Positions 55,480 to 64,000 of a stretch of 64,000 bases of DNA are shown here, one piece after another (positions within the stretch are counted from its first letter, which is position 1; every line of letters starts with the position of its first letter). Location: NCBI GenBank assembly GCA_013407085.1, contig JACCGJ010008482.1, positions 208,658-272,657 of the forward strand, given 5' to 3'. The notes below the pieces were generated by a model. The model ran no database searches, was not told the DNA's origin, and saw nothing but the letters and a program-made list of their open reading frames with translations. The position numbers and the translations under genes were made by a program. The DNA comes from Atriophallophorus winterbourni. Its lineage: Eukaryota; Platyhelminthes; Trematoda; Plagiorchiida; Microphallidae.

Positions 55480-56440
55480 CAAAGCACACACGCAACATCT
55501 AAATGCGTGGCAGTTCGATTCGAACGCACCGCTATTGCTATCTCTCCTTAGATCATATAAATATCATACACGCTGGATAATTCACATAATGATTGAAAAG
55601 TAAATCGTGGCACGCAATAATTGCATCAAAATAATTTTGTGCAATTACTCACCTCGATCTATCATCCTCAAGCAGATCGCGTCATTGTACTGTCGCTGAA
55701 ATTTTCGTGAATTCGATGTTCACTTATACGATGAATTTAAACGTTCTCCTGTCTCACATGCACAATCCATCGAATGTCTATAATATATGAAAATAAAATA
55801 ACGTGTTTCCATTGACACCTTGAAAAATGTATCTGTCGAATTATGTCTTCGTAATAGCTTCCATTGATTTATCTTTTGTGATCCATACTGCGATCCGCCG
55901 GAGTGAAATCTTTTTATTTTTATCTAACATTAGTCTGCTTAAATATTTTGTTCACAAGCTACTGAGATTCAATTTTACGAAAAACAGAACTCACCGATAT
56001 CCCAAGCATCCGTCAGCGCGAACCGTTCAATCCATTTGTGTCTGAACCCAACTGAGCAGTTGGTCTCTACTCCCCGACTCACACAATGAGCATGATATTG
56101 CATTGAACGAAAAATAAGTTTGCTCTGTGATGATTACTCAATACTCTCATGTCCGCTGCAAATCGATAATGCGGTGGTCGATAAACGCGTGACGGAAATC
56201 AATCAATCGATAGCCGGGCTCGGAAGCGTTCAAATCCATCTGGATGCGCTGAACGCGGTTGACAATGCATTCAACATTGATTAGAAGATTGTGATAAAAA
56301 AATTGCCAAAATGCACTTATAAAGAGATAAGTTATCGTAAATAAGAAATAGCTGAAACAAGCATCGTGGCGCGTTAATTAAACTGCACCAATTGCTGTTC
56401 CCGAGAAAAAAAGATTATGACGGTAGTTGAATATAATTGA
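55480..56440. other. no recognisable gene
   Basis: AT-rich; no domain or repeat recognised. The only ORFs are short. Confidence 0.4.
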
Positions 56441-56445
56441 GACCG

Positions 56446-57590
56446 ATTAGGAATCCTTAATCATGGAAAGAAAGTTTGTTATGAATCAGTTAGAGCAGTT
56501 TTTGTTAACGTTAGCCTACTGACACAGGAGCTTCGTTATACCAATGGTATCTCATATGTACCTCAAACCCGCATCTGTGTTGATTGACGTACGATATACT
56601 GTCGTTCTTAGCTTGCCGTTGTCTTTCTGTGCGAGACCTTCCGAGAATGAAAGTCTCCCTTTCATAGACTCAGTTTATTTTGTAACCAATATTTTTGATC
56701 CAAATTATTGAGATAACTATGAAACGCTTCGAGTCTGTTGCGCTTTATGATGATGGATGTATCTTCGACATAGCGCCACCATATCTTTGGTTTTAAAGCT
56801 TCGTTTTTTTCAAAGCTAGCTCTTCGAAATACCCCATGTACATATGCGCTAGCACCGTGGAAATAGGTGACGCATCTTTGAATACTATTTTGTTTGTATA
56901 GCTGCCCAGTAAATAACAAGTGGCTCAAATTTAGACAAATTGCTACATCGTTGACTTTTTTGTACACTCAGGTTTGTATGATACTTCAAGGTCGTATCAG
57001 AATTGAGTAACTTCCTTGGCAACGCCTAAGTGCTGGTAGTGTCGACATTGTGGAATCCTTATAGGGAAAGACTTCACGCAAAGGCAGTTAAAATAAAGGC
57101 TGGGGCAAATGCGCTGAACAAGGTGGGTGGGGCGGATATCTCAACAATCTGGCGTTCGGTTCTGCAGTGGATAATGATTAACGTGCATAACGCCTAATGC
57201 ATACGCAGTCAAAGCAAGTAGCATTATCGCTCAGCGGACATTGTTTACACATGCACTGACAAAGCAATTAAGTGATTATACAAGATGCAGCTTGCAACGA
57301 TTACCGTGGGTGCACACGGATTACGCGAGTAATAGGGAACGCGGACGTTATTAGCACCTGCACAATAAAAATAATCAATTCGGGGTTTACCACACGTAAG
57401 GGGCGGATAAATTTGTCTTGATCTAGCCTGTCTACCTTAGGTAATGTAGGTTTGATCAGGTAATTGCAATTGAAACCTGAACCCTGTTCGTGCTGACACC
57501 AAAGATTTTCACGAAACGTCTGTGTCAGAAGCGAAATGCTACCAAAAATATGCTCTAATCAATTCATCGCAAACTTTCTTTTCATCAAAC
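56446..57590 (-). mobile_element. PLE copy with inverted ends, decayed
   Basis: The left end (AGTTTGTTATGAATCAGTTAG, then CTGACACAGGAGCTTCGT) and right end (AACGTCTGTGTCAGAAGCG, then TAATCAATTCATCGCAAACTT) are inverted relative to each other. Inside, the minus strand holds an RT piece (56660-56970) and the plus strand, 57040-57175, resembles the extreme PLE C-terminus, so the copy is rearranged. Confidence 0.7.
56660..56967 (-). pseudogene. PLE reverse transcriptase fragment
   Basis: KVNDVAICLNLSHLLFTGQLY, then EALKPKIWWRYVEDTSIII, then RLEAFHSYLNNLD. The catalytic YVDD reads YVED, so the enzyme is dead. Closely parallels 62381-62569. Confidence 0.85.
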
Positions 57591-58194
57591 ACGAATTATG
57601 ATTTAACTGAAAGTGTTGTCAGGCCTATGCGCGAAATATTATCGTGTCGTCCCGGTGTATTCAAAAGCCGTAATCCTGCGGGGTTGCAAAATGTTCAATT
57701 TTCTGAACATATACAATTATTAATCAGAGTATTAACTAATAGTGAATACTACCCCGTAACGTTGCACATTCACCCAACTTGGATAAATTCAAATCGAACT
57801 TGGACAAATTCATGTCGACCAATCCAAACATTGAAACAATATATTCTGCATCATAAAGCTTTGAACCCATGCATCCAAGTAAATTATACATATTTACCCT
57901 ATCAAACCAGTTGAAAACAATTTCTGCTCCATGTATTTTTACATGATTCCTGAACTAATCAGCAGGCATATTATTCGCATATTATTCTGTGGTTTTTGTA
58001 AAGCTATGTGCTTTTTAGACCATTAAAATGAATTGAATTGAATTGAATTAAAAGCATTTAGGTGATCGTAACAGACCACAAATAGGACCAGCATAGTGCT
58101 CAGCAATCGATCGGAATATGTTTAGGATGGTTCGGGGTATGGAATGTTTTATAAAGTAAGATAGGTCTGCAATCGATTGGAATATGTTTGGGAC

Positions 58195-58800
58195 CGATCG
58201 TGTATTCATAATGCTGAGAAATTTGAGTGGAATCGGTTAGAGTAGTTTTTGGGTAACGTTTCACTTCTGACACAGAAGCTTGTCATAAAAATCGGAGATT
58301 GGCGAGATACAGTTTGTATACCTTACGTAAAATGTACATCTGAAGCGATACGTAGAATCTTGAACCAGGCGGCCATACGTGTGACTTATAAGAAAGGGAA
58401 AATTATCCGTTCGGTTCTGATGCACCTCGAGGAAAAGACACCTTTATCTAGCGTCACGAACAGCATCTACAGAATTAACTGTAAGCACTGTTCGGGTGTT
58501 TACATAAGGCAGTCTTCCAGGGAAATTCACACTAGAATCGAAGAACACCTAAAGCGTGTCCGGAAACAGCCCCGGGATGCCAGGGATTATCAATCCCTTA
58601 TTCGTGATTCCGCCTTGGCGGAGCACGTTTTAGATACGGGCCACAGCGTCGATCTAGACAATGTGGAAATATTAAGATGCCGTATAGCGAACGCCTACAT
58701 GCGGAGGCGGTCGAAATTGCCGAGGCGGTCAATAAGGTGCATGGGGTGGAAATCTCCATAATCTAGCGCTCGGCACTGCTGCGACGGTAAATAGTTATTA
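58195..58800 (+). pseudogene. PLE GIY-YIG endonuclease end
   Basis: After a PLE terminus-like lead (GACCGATCG...AATCGGTTAGAG and CACTTCTGACACAGAAGCTTG) the frame reads YRINCKHCSGVYIRQSSREI, HTRIEEHLKRVRKQP, DSALAEHVLDTGHSVDLDN and RRRSKLPRRS. VYIRQSSREIHTRIEEH is the GIY-YIG core with Gly replaced by Arg. The CCHH-like Cys and His residues before it are typical of PLE endonucleases. No RT precedes it. Confidence 0.85.
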
Positions 58801-58902
58801 TTCACCTTATACCTACTAGTTAATTAGATTGTTGCTTTTCTTCAAAAATAGGTTAACCTTAACCTCTTTAGTTATGTACATTTACGCATGTGGACCGCCG
58901 TG

Positions 58903-59361
58903 TCAACTGACCTTGACCGTGTTCAGCTGTATCAGATTGATAAGGATACACGCTAGTAGGAAAATCGACCACTGATCCTGGTCATTCCCACGAGACGTGA
59001 CACACACTAGATTCAGGAATTTATGGTATAAAAAGCTCGTATCTGTACAACTGTCATGATCAAAAAATACTCTGGTTTTCAGCTTCGTAGCGTTGTTAAC
59101 AGTTCGATAAAGCAGTTTGGGATTTCGCTGCATTCTTACCACCAGCTGAAGCTGGTGATATTTTTTGTCCTCTCGGATGAGATTTGTGACTTGATTCCGC
59201 AATTCGCGAAAGTTTGCCCACGTCGAATCAGTTCTGGCAACCTTGTGAATAGTCCATGCCAAATTTCGCTTTGTCAACCATTTTCTAGTCCTACTGCGAA
59301 TTCTGAATTGTCGTTCTTTGCTATTATGTTTCGGGACATATTCAGAATTGAAATGTATCAT
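58903..59361 (-). pseudogene. CR1-like LINE endonuclease-RT linker
   Basis: SRTRKWLTKRNLAWTIHKVAR, then FRELRNQVTNLIREDKKYH, then NPKLLYRTVNNATK. This is the basic linker between endonuclease and RT in CR1/Jockey LINEs (W-L-T/S...R-N-x-V-T...I-R...K-Y). It is out of contact with any RT; the rest is deleted. Confidence 0.75.
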
Positions 59362-59678
59362 GTTGATTATGTAATCTGTCAGGGTTGTGCAATGCGAGTT
59401 CGGATCACTGAAATTTATATTATGTTCATCAAAACTACCTTTGTTTCCATCAAACCAATGTAATCAACTTTTCTATTTCGTTTTGTTTGCTTTACAATTC
59501 TACTGGCGTTGCACACATATTGAAATAGCAGAACGAGGTGGTCGCTTCGACCCAGCGGAGGGTGATACTAAACATCTTCAACGGCTGTGGCGTTTAACAT
59601 CCTTCGGGAGATTCCTATGGTTATCTTTCCAGTTAGCCCTAATTGATTCCATCATACCTTTCGTTAAAAAGGTTACTT

Positions 59679-60410
59679 TCAGAGGTTTTGGCCCGTCACC
59701 TTTATAGTTTGGTGACCGAGGTATTCTAAAAGTGTCCACCACCACTGACTCGTGAGCTCCGATGATGTCGGCAACGTAGAGCCACTGTTTATAATCGTGG
59801 TGCTGTATTTCACTTCCCGGAGTAGAGTTAGTTTTTCGGGAACACCAAGAAAAACAACACTGCGTTGATCAGATATGTTCGCATTGCTTAAATTTCCTTT
59901 CCTCTCCCACCACGGAATATCGGTATGTATGCGACATTTAGTATGTGAACATGTACGGGGCAAATAAGAGTTTAGAAGAACGTCTTTCATCTCTTTTTGG
60001 CTTTCGAAAGTTATTCTCAATAAACGTGGTTCGTCGAGATGAGGAGAATTGGGGTGCCGACTTAGGCGGGTTATTGAATGAGGCAGTATCGAGCTCATAT
60101 CCATCATTGGACACAGCCGGGACCATTGTTCAATGTCGTGATTTCTACTCGAGAAACGTGTCCCTGATGTCTCCGGTACATTGGTGAAAATCACACTGAG
60201 ATTCATCAAAGTTGTTTTCATTTCAGTATTAGTTTTTGAAGTAGATGAATTCTGCTGGTGGACAGTCAGTACACGCCCTTTCGACTTTCTAATGTGACTA
60301 ACATCTGAGTGGCAGCTAGCTTTTGCATCACTAAACTGTTCAGACTCCCGCAAATTCTCTTTGAGTAACGGCACAACTTGTGGAGTTATGGGATGTAGCG
60401 TTAAGTTCAT
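59679..60410 (-). pseudogene. CR1-like LINE ORF1-like protein
   Basis: Open 243-residue frame starting MNLTLHPITPQVVPLLKEN. It has LDEPRLLRITFESQKEMKDVL and RSVVFLGVPEKLTLLREVKY, which look like the RNA-binding ORF1 of flatworm CR1-type LINEs. It lies upstream (minus strand) of the linker fragment at 58903, so the two may be one deleted element. Family placement is tentative. Confidence 0.6.
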
Positions 60411-60569
60411 ATTGGTTTCATTTTTCTTTTATTCTGGGCATTTACTAATGACTTCAATGTTTCCTCGAATTTTTGGGAACAGTTCTCTAAGTAGTTGATG
60501 CGATTCTCTGGATCTCCTGGTTGTGATACATTGGTCCTTGCGCCGTTTAACGGTTTTGTTCTACACACA

Positions 60570-60595
60570 TAACACACACACACACACACACATAA
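60570..60595. repeat. (CA)n microsatellite
   Basis: A CACACA run interrupted once by TAA. Confidence 0.9.
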
Positions 60596-60693
60596 CATAC
60601 ACTTGGAATTTTAGGATTATTAATAATGACTACTGCCTCGTTAGTCAAAAGTTTGTCGCACTTAGAGTGGATCTTAGTAGAGCACATATAACC

Positions 60694-60756
60694 AGGCAAT
60701 AACGAATACTTCGCTTTGGGATTTAAAGCAAAGCGAAGTTGCAAAGCGAAGCAACA
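60694..60756. repeat. fragment of the hAT-like MITE family
   Basis: CAGGCAATAACGAATACTTCG and AAAGCAAAGCGAAG repeat the end and interior of the MITE at 55267. Only one end is present. Confidence 0.7.
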
Positions 60757-61110
60757 AAACTAGTTCTCAGCATCCGAAACAAGCCTTATAAAGAAATGAT
60801 AGCTCAACTGAATCTGTTCGACTTTCCCTATCGACGAGGAGAGGAGAACTTATCTTACATTACAAAACATTCCATACCACGAACCGTCCCTTACATGATT
60901 TATTCGCGCGAAGGGTTACGAGAAATTATCGGACCCATGAATATGTGCTGGTGGTAACCCATTCCCGCCTAAACAGTAGAAGGTATTTTTACTCTGTTCG
61001 TGTGTTTTACTTGGAACAGTTTACCTTTAACCTTCCACTAGATTGCACAAATTTAAAACGAAATTTAACGAATTTTTATTGAATTATTCGTTTCCCCAAC
61101 ACTTATATAC
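60757..61110 (+). pseudogene. CR1-like LINE RT C-terminal fragment
   Basis: ATKLVLSIRNKPYKEMIAQLN, LFDFPYRRGEENL, then in another frame FTWNSLPL. It corresponds to the K-x-x-R-L...L-x-L...R-R-x-R and WNSLP motifs of the LINE at 54.3 kb. A 100-bp internal piece is replaced by a segment seen also at 26.0 kb. Confidence 0.75.
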
Positions 61111-61639
61111 TGCTTAATTTAATTTCTTATCTTGTTTATCATTTCATTTTTTACCATCCTATGGTTGTTGTTAAGCATGTTGCTTTTTATACCATTTAAA
61201 TATTTGAATCTAAATTTTTATATCATGGAACACTACTTCAACCATGTATTTGAAAACTTGACCGATCTGGAGTCCATAATCATGATAATAAATTTTAAAA
61301 TGAATCGGTTATAGCAAGATTTTGGTAACTTCCCGCTTCTGAACACAGAAGATTCGTCAGACCGAGGGTGTCGGTACGAAGTGTTCAAGTTTAAATGGCA
61401 TTTTCTTAACCAATCCTGATTTCTCTAGGCTAGACAGGGGAGATCAAGATAATTGATCACACATCCTAATTGCTGTGTTCATCCCTAATTGTTTATTAAT
61501 TGTACAGGTCAGCGTCTGCTGTCACACTGCTTACGTAATCATGTGCGTATTAGGTGTGATGTTAGTTAATCCTTATACGCTGCAGAACCGAACCGAGATA
61601 TCCGCCCCATCCATCTTGTTCACCGCATTCGCCCAAGCT

Positions 61640-61950
61640 TTTGTTATTTAAGCAGCCTCGGCGTGAAGTCTTTCCTTATAAGATTTTACACCCCATCTTA
61701 TCACTTCCACGTTGTCAAGATCTACGGGGTGTCCAGTGTCTAGCACGTGTTCAGCTAAGGCAGAATCACGAATCAGTGATTGATATTCACTGGGATTGCA
61801 GGGTTGCATTTCTACTCGTTTCCTGTGTTCGTTAACCCATTTGCAAAGTTCTCTAGACGTTTGCCCAATATAAACACCCGCACAACCTAGAGGAGTCTTA
61901 TCATTGAGATGTATTAATACGGAGCGGAGAGTTCTACCTCCCTTATATGT
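61640..61950 (-). pseudogene. PLE GIY-YIG endonuclease
   Basis: The minus strand reads DKTPLGCAGVYIGQTSRELCK, then WVNEHRKRVEMQP, then YQSLIRDSALAEHVLDTGHPV and DLDNVEVIRW. GVYIGQTSREL is an intact GIY-YIG core. Homologue of 58195-58800. Confidence 0.85.
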
Positions 61951-62339
61951 TACTCGTTATTTGAGATTTGACTTATGCGCTCGGAGGCGCTTTTGACATA
62001 TGGATAGAGATACCGTAGTCCACCAAACATTTTCCGTTTTCGGTTGCGGACGCTTAACTCGGTTCAATTGGCGCTTAATTAAGCTCTTGGTGTAACCATG
62101 ATTTGCAAGTCGGCGACTGACTTCTTCATGAGCTAGTCTCTTATCGCATCATCGCTGAAGAGGCGGTCAACCTTGTAGAATATCGATTTTGCTACGGACT
62201 GAAATACCCTTTTATGGTGCCCAGATGTGAAACTGAAAATGGCATCCGTGTCGTTTTGCTTACAATATACCTTTGTTCTTATCTTGTCGCTATCTTGCCG
62301 AGTTAGTCCAAGAACGGAAGTGTTCCTTCCGTAGACTCG

Positions 62340-63117
62340 GTTTCTTTTCTGACCTGGATTTTCGGATTTAAATCATTGAGTTAACTATGAAATGCTTCTA
62401 GTCTGTTTCGCTTTATGATGACGAATGAATTGTCGACATATCGCCACCATATTTTTTGTTTTAACGCTTCGTTACTCAAAGCTATCTCTTCGAAGTGCAT
62501 TATGTACATATTCGCCAGCAATGGGGAAATAGGTGACCCCATCAATAAAACATCGTTTTGCTTGTCCATATAATATGAAGTGATTCATATTTAGGCAAAT
62601 TTCTACACCGTTGATGAATTGTTATACACTCTAGTTGATACGATCCTTCAAGGTCATATCGGAGTTGAGCGACTTCCTCGATAATTCGAAAGCGCTTGTA
62701 GTGTCAACATTCGTGAACAAGGAGCTTACGTCAAAACTAACCATCAGCTCATCCTCTCCGACTGTTACGGTACTTAAGCGACGAACAAAATCAAACGAGT
62801 TCTTAATAAAAGAATTCTTGTTCCAATCAGTGGTTTCAAAAGCTGAGCAAGGTGCTTAGCCAATTCGTGTGTTGGGGATCAACTGTTGTCACAATGGGCC
62901 TCAAGGGAACGCATAGCTTATGTATCTTCGGATGTCCATAGAACCTGGGTATCTGAGCAGATTTTAGAACAACAGTCTCACGGTTATTCATAATGGTCGT
63001 AGCTCTACGGTTGTCAATAACTAGATACGGACCTTCAGCAAGGTGACTCTGCCTTATCTCTATAATCATTTTAGAAAGAATCACGGTTAACTTGCTTTTA
63101 TCTGCCTTAATTATCAC
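62340..63117 (-). pseudogene. PLE reverse transcriptase
   Basis: In order: IIKADKSKLTVILSK, PRFYGHPKIHKLCVPLRPIV (fingers), ELMVSFDVSSLFTNVDT (motif A), then MGSPISPLLANMYI (motif B) and WWRYVDNSFVIIKRN (motif C). Motif C has YVDN instead of YVDD, removing the second catalytic Asp. Frames shift between motifs A and B. Confidence 0.87.
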
Positions 63118-63120
63118 TAT

Positions 63121-63471
63121 TCTGTCTAGGCCTGGGCACGGATGTGCAATCGTGCAGCATTTTTATGCTGTGCGGCTAACATCGTGTTAAATTGATTGGC
63201 CAACGGTAGTGAGCTGCATGCGAATACACGCTGGAGTCTCACTACCATTGCTATTTACCCCCTCATATTTGTCTAGGCCTATGCAACCTGACAGTATCTT
63301 AGCCCACGTGCAGTCTCTGACTGCGCGGCACTTTGCCTGGATCAGGCTTGTGCTTTCATACATAGGCCTGGGCAACCTGACAGTATCTTAGCCCACGTGC
63401 AGTTTCTGACTGTGCGGCACTTTGCATGTATCAGGCTTGTGCTTTCATACATACATACACATAATTATCAC
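63121..63471 (+). mobile_element. R1 insertion with 13-bp target duplication
   Basis: Inserted within the PLE coding sequence. TAATTATCACTAT flanks it at 63108-63120 and 63472-63484. It comprises a truncated core, one full R1 unit and a second core, ending in a (CATA)n tail. This shows R1 moves by retroposition. Confidence 0.87.
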
Positions 63472-63880
63472 TATTTCCTCTTCTTTTCGGAATTTAAGTA
63501 GTGCTTGTTGTTCATCTCGCGTAAGGTTCATCCTTTCTGGTTGTTGTTTTATGATAATACTAGATATACCGTTTCGCAGTGCATCTGCCTGATTTTCAGG
63601 TAGCTGGTTGAGGGCGGATTCTACGCATGGAATAACATCCTCAGCTTTTAAGATTTTTGTAATTATAGAGAAGTTTAAGCACTTTTCCAACTGTCTTTGT
63701 TCTTTTGCGATAGCGGCCTATCTGATAAATGAATTGCCTTAGAATATGGTCGACTACTGTCATCAAAATAACTAGCAGAGGTACATTTATCTTTTGAAGT
63801 TAACAAATTGCTGAACTTACGCACCTGTCTTTCTTTTATGTGCTCGGTCTTTGTGGCCATGACCTCGGCGTGTCTTGATC
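63472..63880 (-). pseudogene. PLE N-terminal region
   Basis: LEKCLNFSIITKILKAEDVIP, ALNQLPENQADALR, RMNLTRDEQQALLKFRKEEE, which leads straight into IIKADKSK after removing the R1 insertion. This is the usual PLE N-terminal helix region before the RT fingers. Confidence 0.8.
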
Positions 63881-63958
63881 TTGCCTGTCTATCTTAGCGA
63901 ATCCAGGATTGGTAAAAAAAAATGTCATTTAAATCTTACCACTGTTCTTACCGACACC

Positions 63959-64000
63959 CTTGGTCTGACGAAGCTTGTGTTCAGAAGCGAAACGTTACCA
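63959..64000 (+). ncRNA. hammerhead ribozyme of the PLE terminus
   Basis: CUGACGA (63965-63971), hairpin GCUU...AAGC (with one unpaired A before it), GAAAC (63989-63993), then GUU and ACCA. Stem I pairs UUGGU with ACCA, cut off by the window end. Stem III is the minimal ACGU. Core bases are present. It fits the minimal hammerheads described in Penelope-like elements. Confidence 0.75.

Larger units (their letters stand above)
61270..64000 (-). mobile_element. PLE copy, nearly full length
   Basis: Runs from a terminal hammerhead-like motif at about 61341 (minus, damaged) to one at 63959-64000 (plus, intact-looking). Read from right to left it encodes an N-terminal region, RT and GIY-YIG. It is interrupted by an R1 insertion and several frameshifts. 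It likely continues beyond the window. Confidence 0.85.

Overview
This window is eukaryotic, transposon-dominated DNA and most likely comes from a parasitic flatworm. The inference rests on the mix of elements: CR1-like and RTE-like LINEs, Ty3/gypsy elements, Penelope-like elements (PLEs) with GIY-YIG endonuclease ends, hammerhead-ribozyme repeats, and split host exons in introns full of repeats. A species cannot be named from the sequence alone. There are no bacterial operons, rRNA, tRNA or CRISPR.

Layout. 0-4.6 kb holds small repeats, an RTE tail and a candidate host exon on the minus strand. 4.6-10.6 kb is a CR1-like LINE carrying two later insertions: a 2.55-kb LTR element (4958-7511) and a four-unit hammerhead-ribozyme array (9235-10148). 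11.3-16.5 kb holds a second, decayed ribozyme array, another candidate host exon, a MULE DNA transposon split by a 5'-truncated CR1 copy, and gypsy integrase debris. 17-25.6 kb holds dispersed repeats, an inverted-end PLE derivative inside an RTE fragment, and a nearly intact RTE-type LINE (22159-25146). 26-33.6 kb is the least repetitive part and carries a candidate 3' end of a host gene on the plus strand. 33.7-38.9 kb is a ~355-bp satellite array broken by a LINE tail. 38.9-54.1 kb is a tandem segmental duplication of ~7.1 kb made of repeated gypsy integrase units, two large PLE palindromes and protease/RT/RNase H debris, ending in a likely LTR. 54-64 kb has CR1 fragments, an 8-bp-TSD MITE and three more PLE copies, the last with an intact-looking hammerhead core at the right edge.

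The most striking object is the LTR element at 4958-7511. Its LTRs differ by one indel, it has a 5-bp target duplication, and its single ORF encodes gag, zinc knuckle and an aspartic protease. There is no room for reverse transcriptase or integrase. Instead, the C-terminal half carries two motifs that match the BRCA2 BRC repeat (the RAD51-binding FxTA...LFDE module). This looks like a young, non-autonomous retrotransposon that has captured a recombinase-binding peptide. The second notable system is the hammerhead-ribozyme tandem array, which resembles an animal retrozyme and for which the window also contains the matching empty site (15339-15356).
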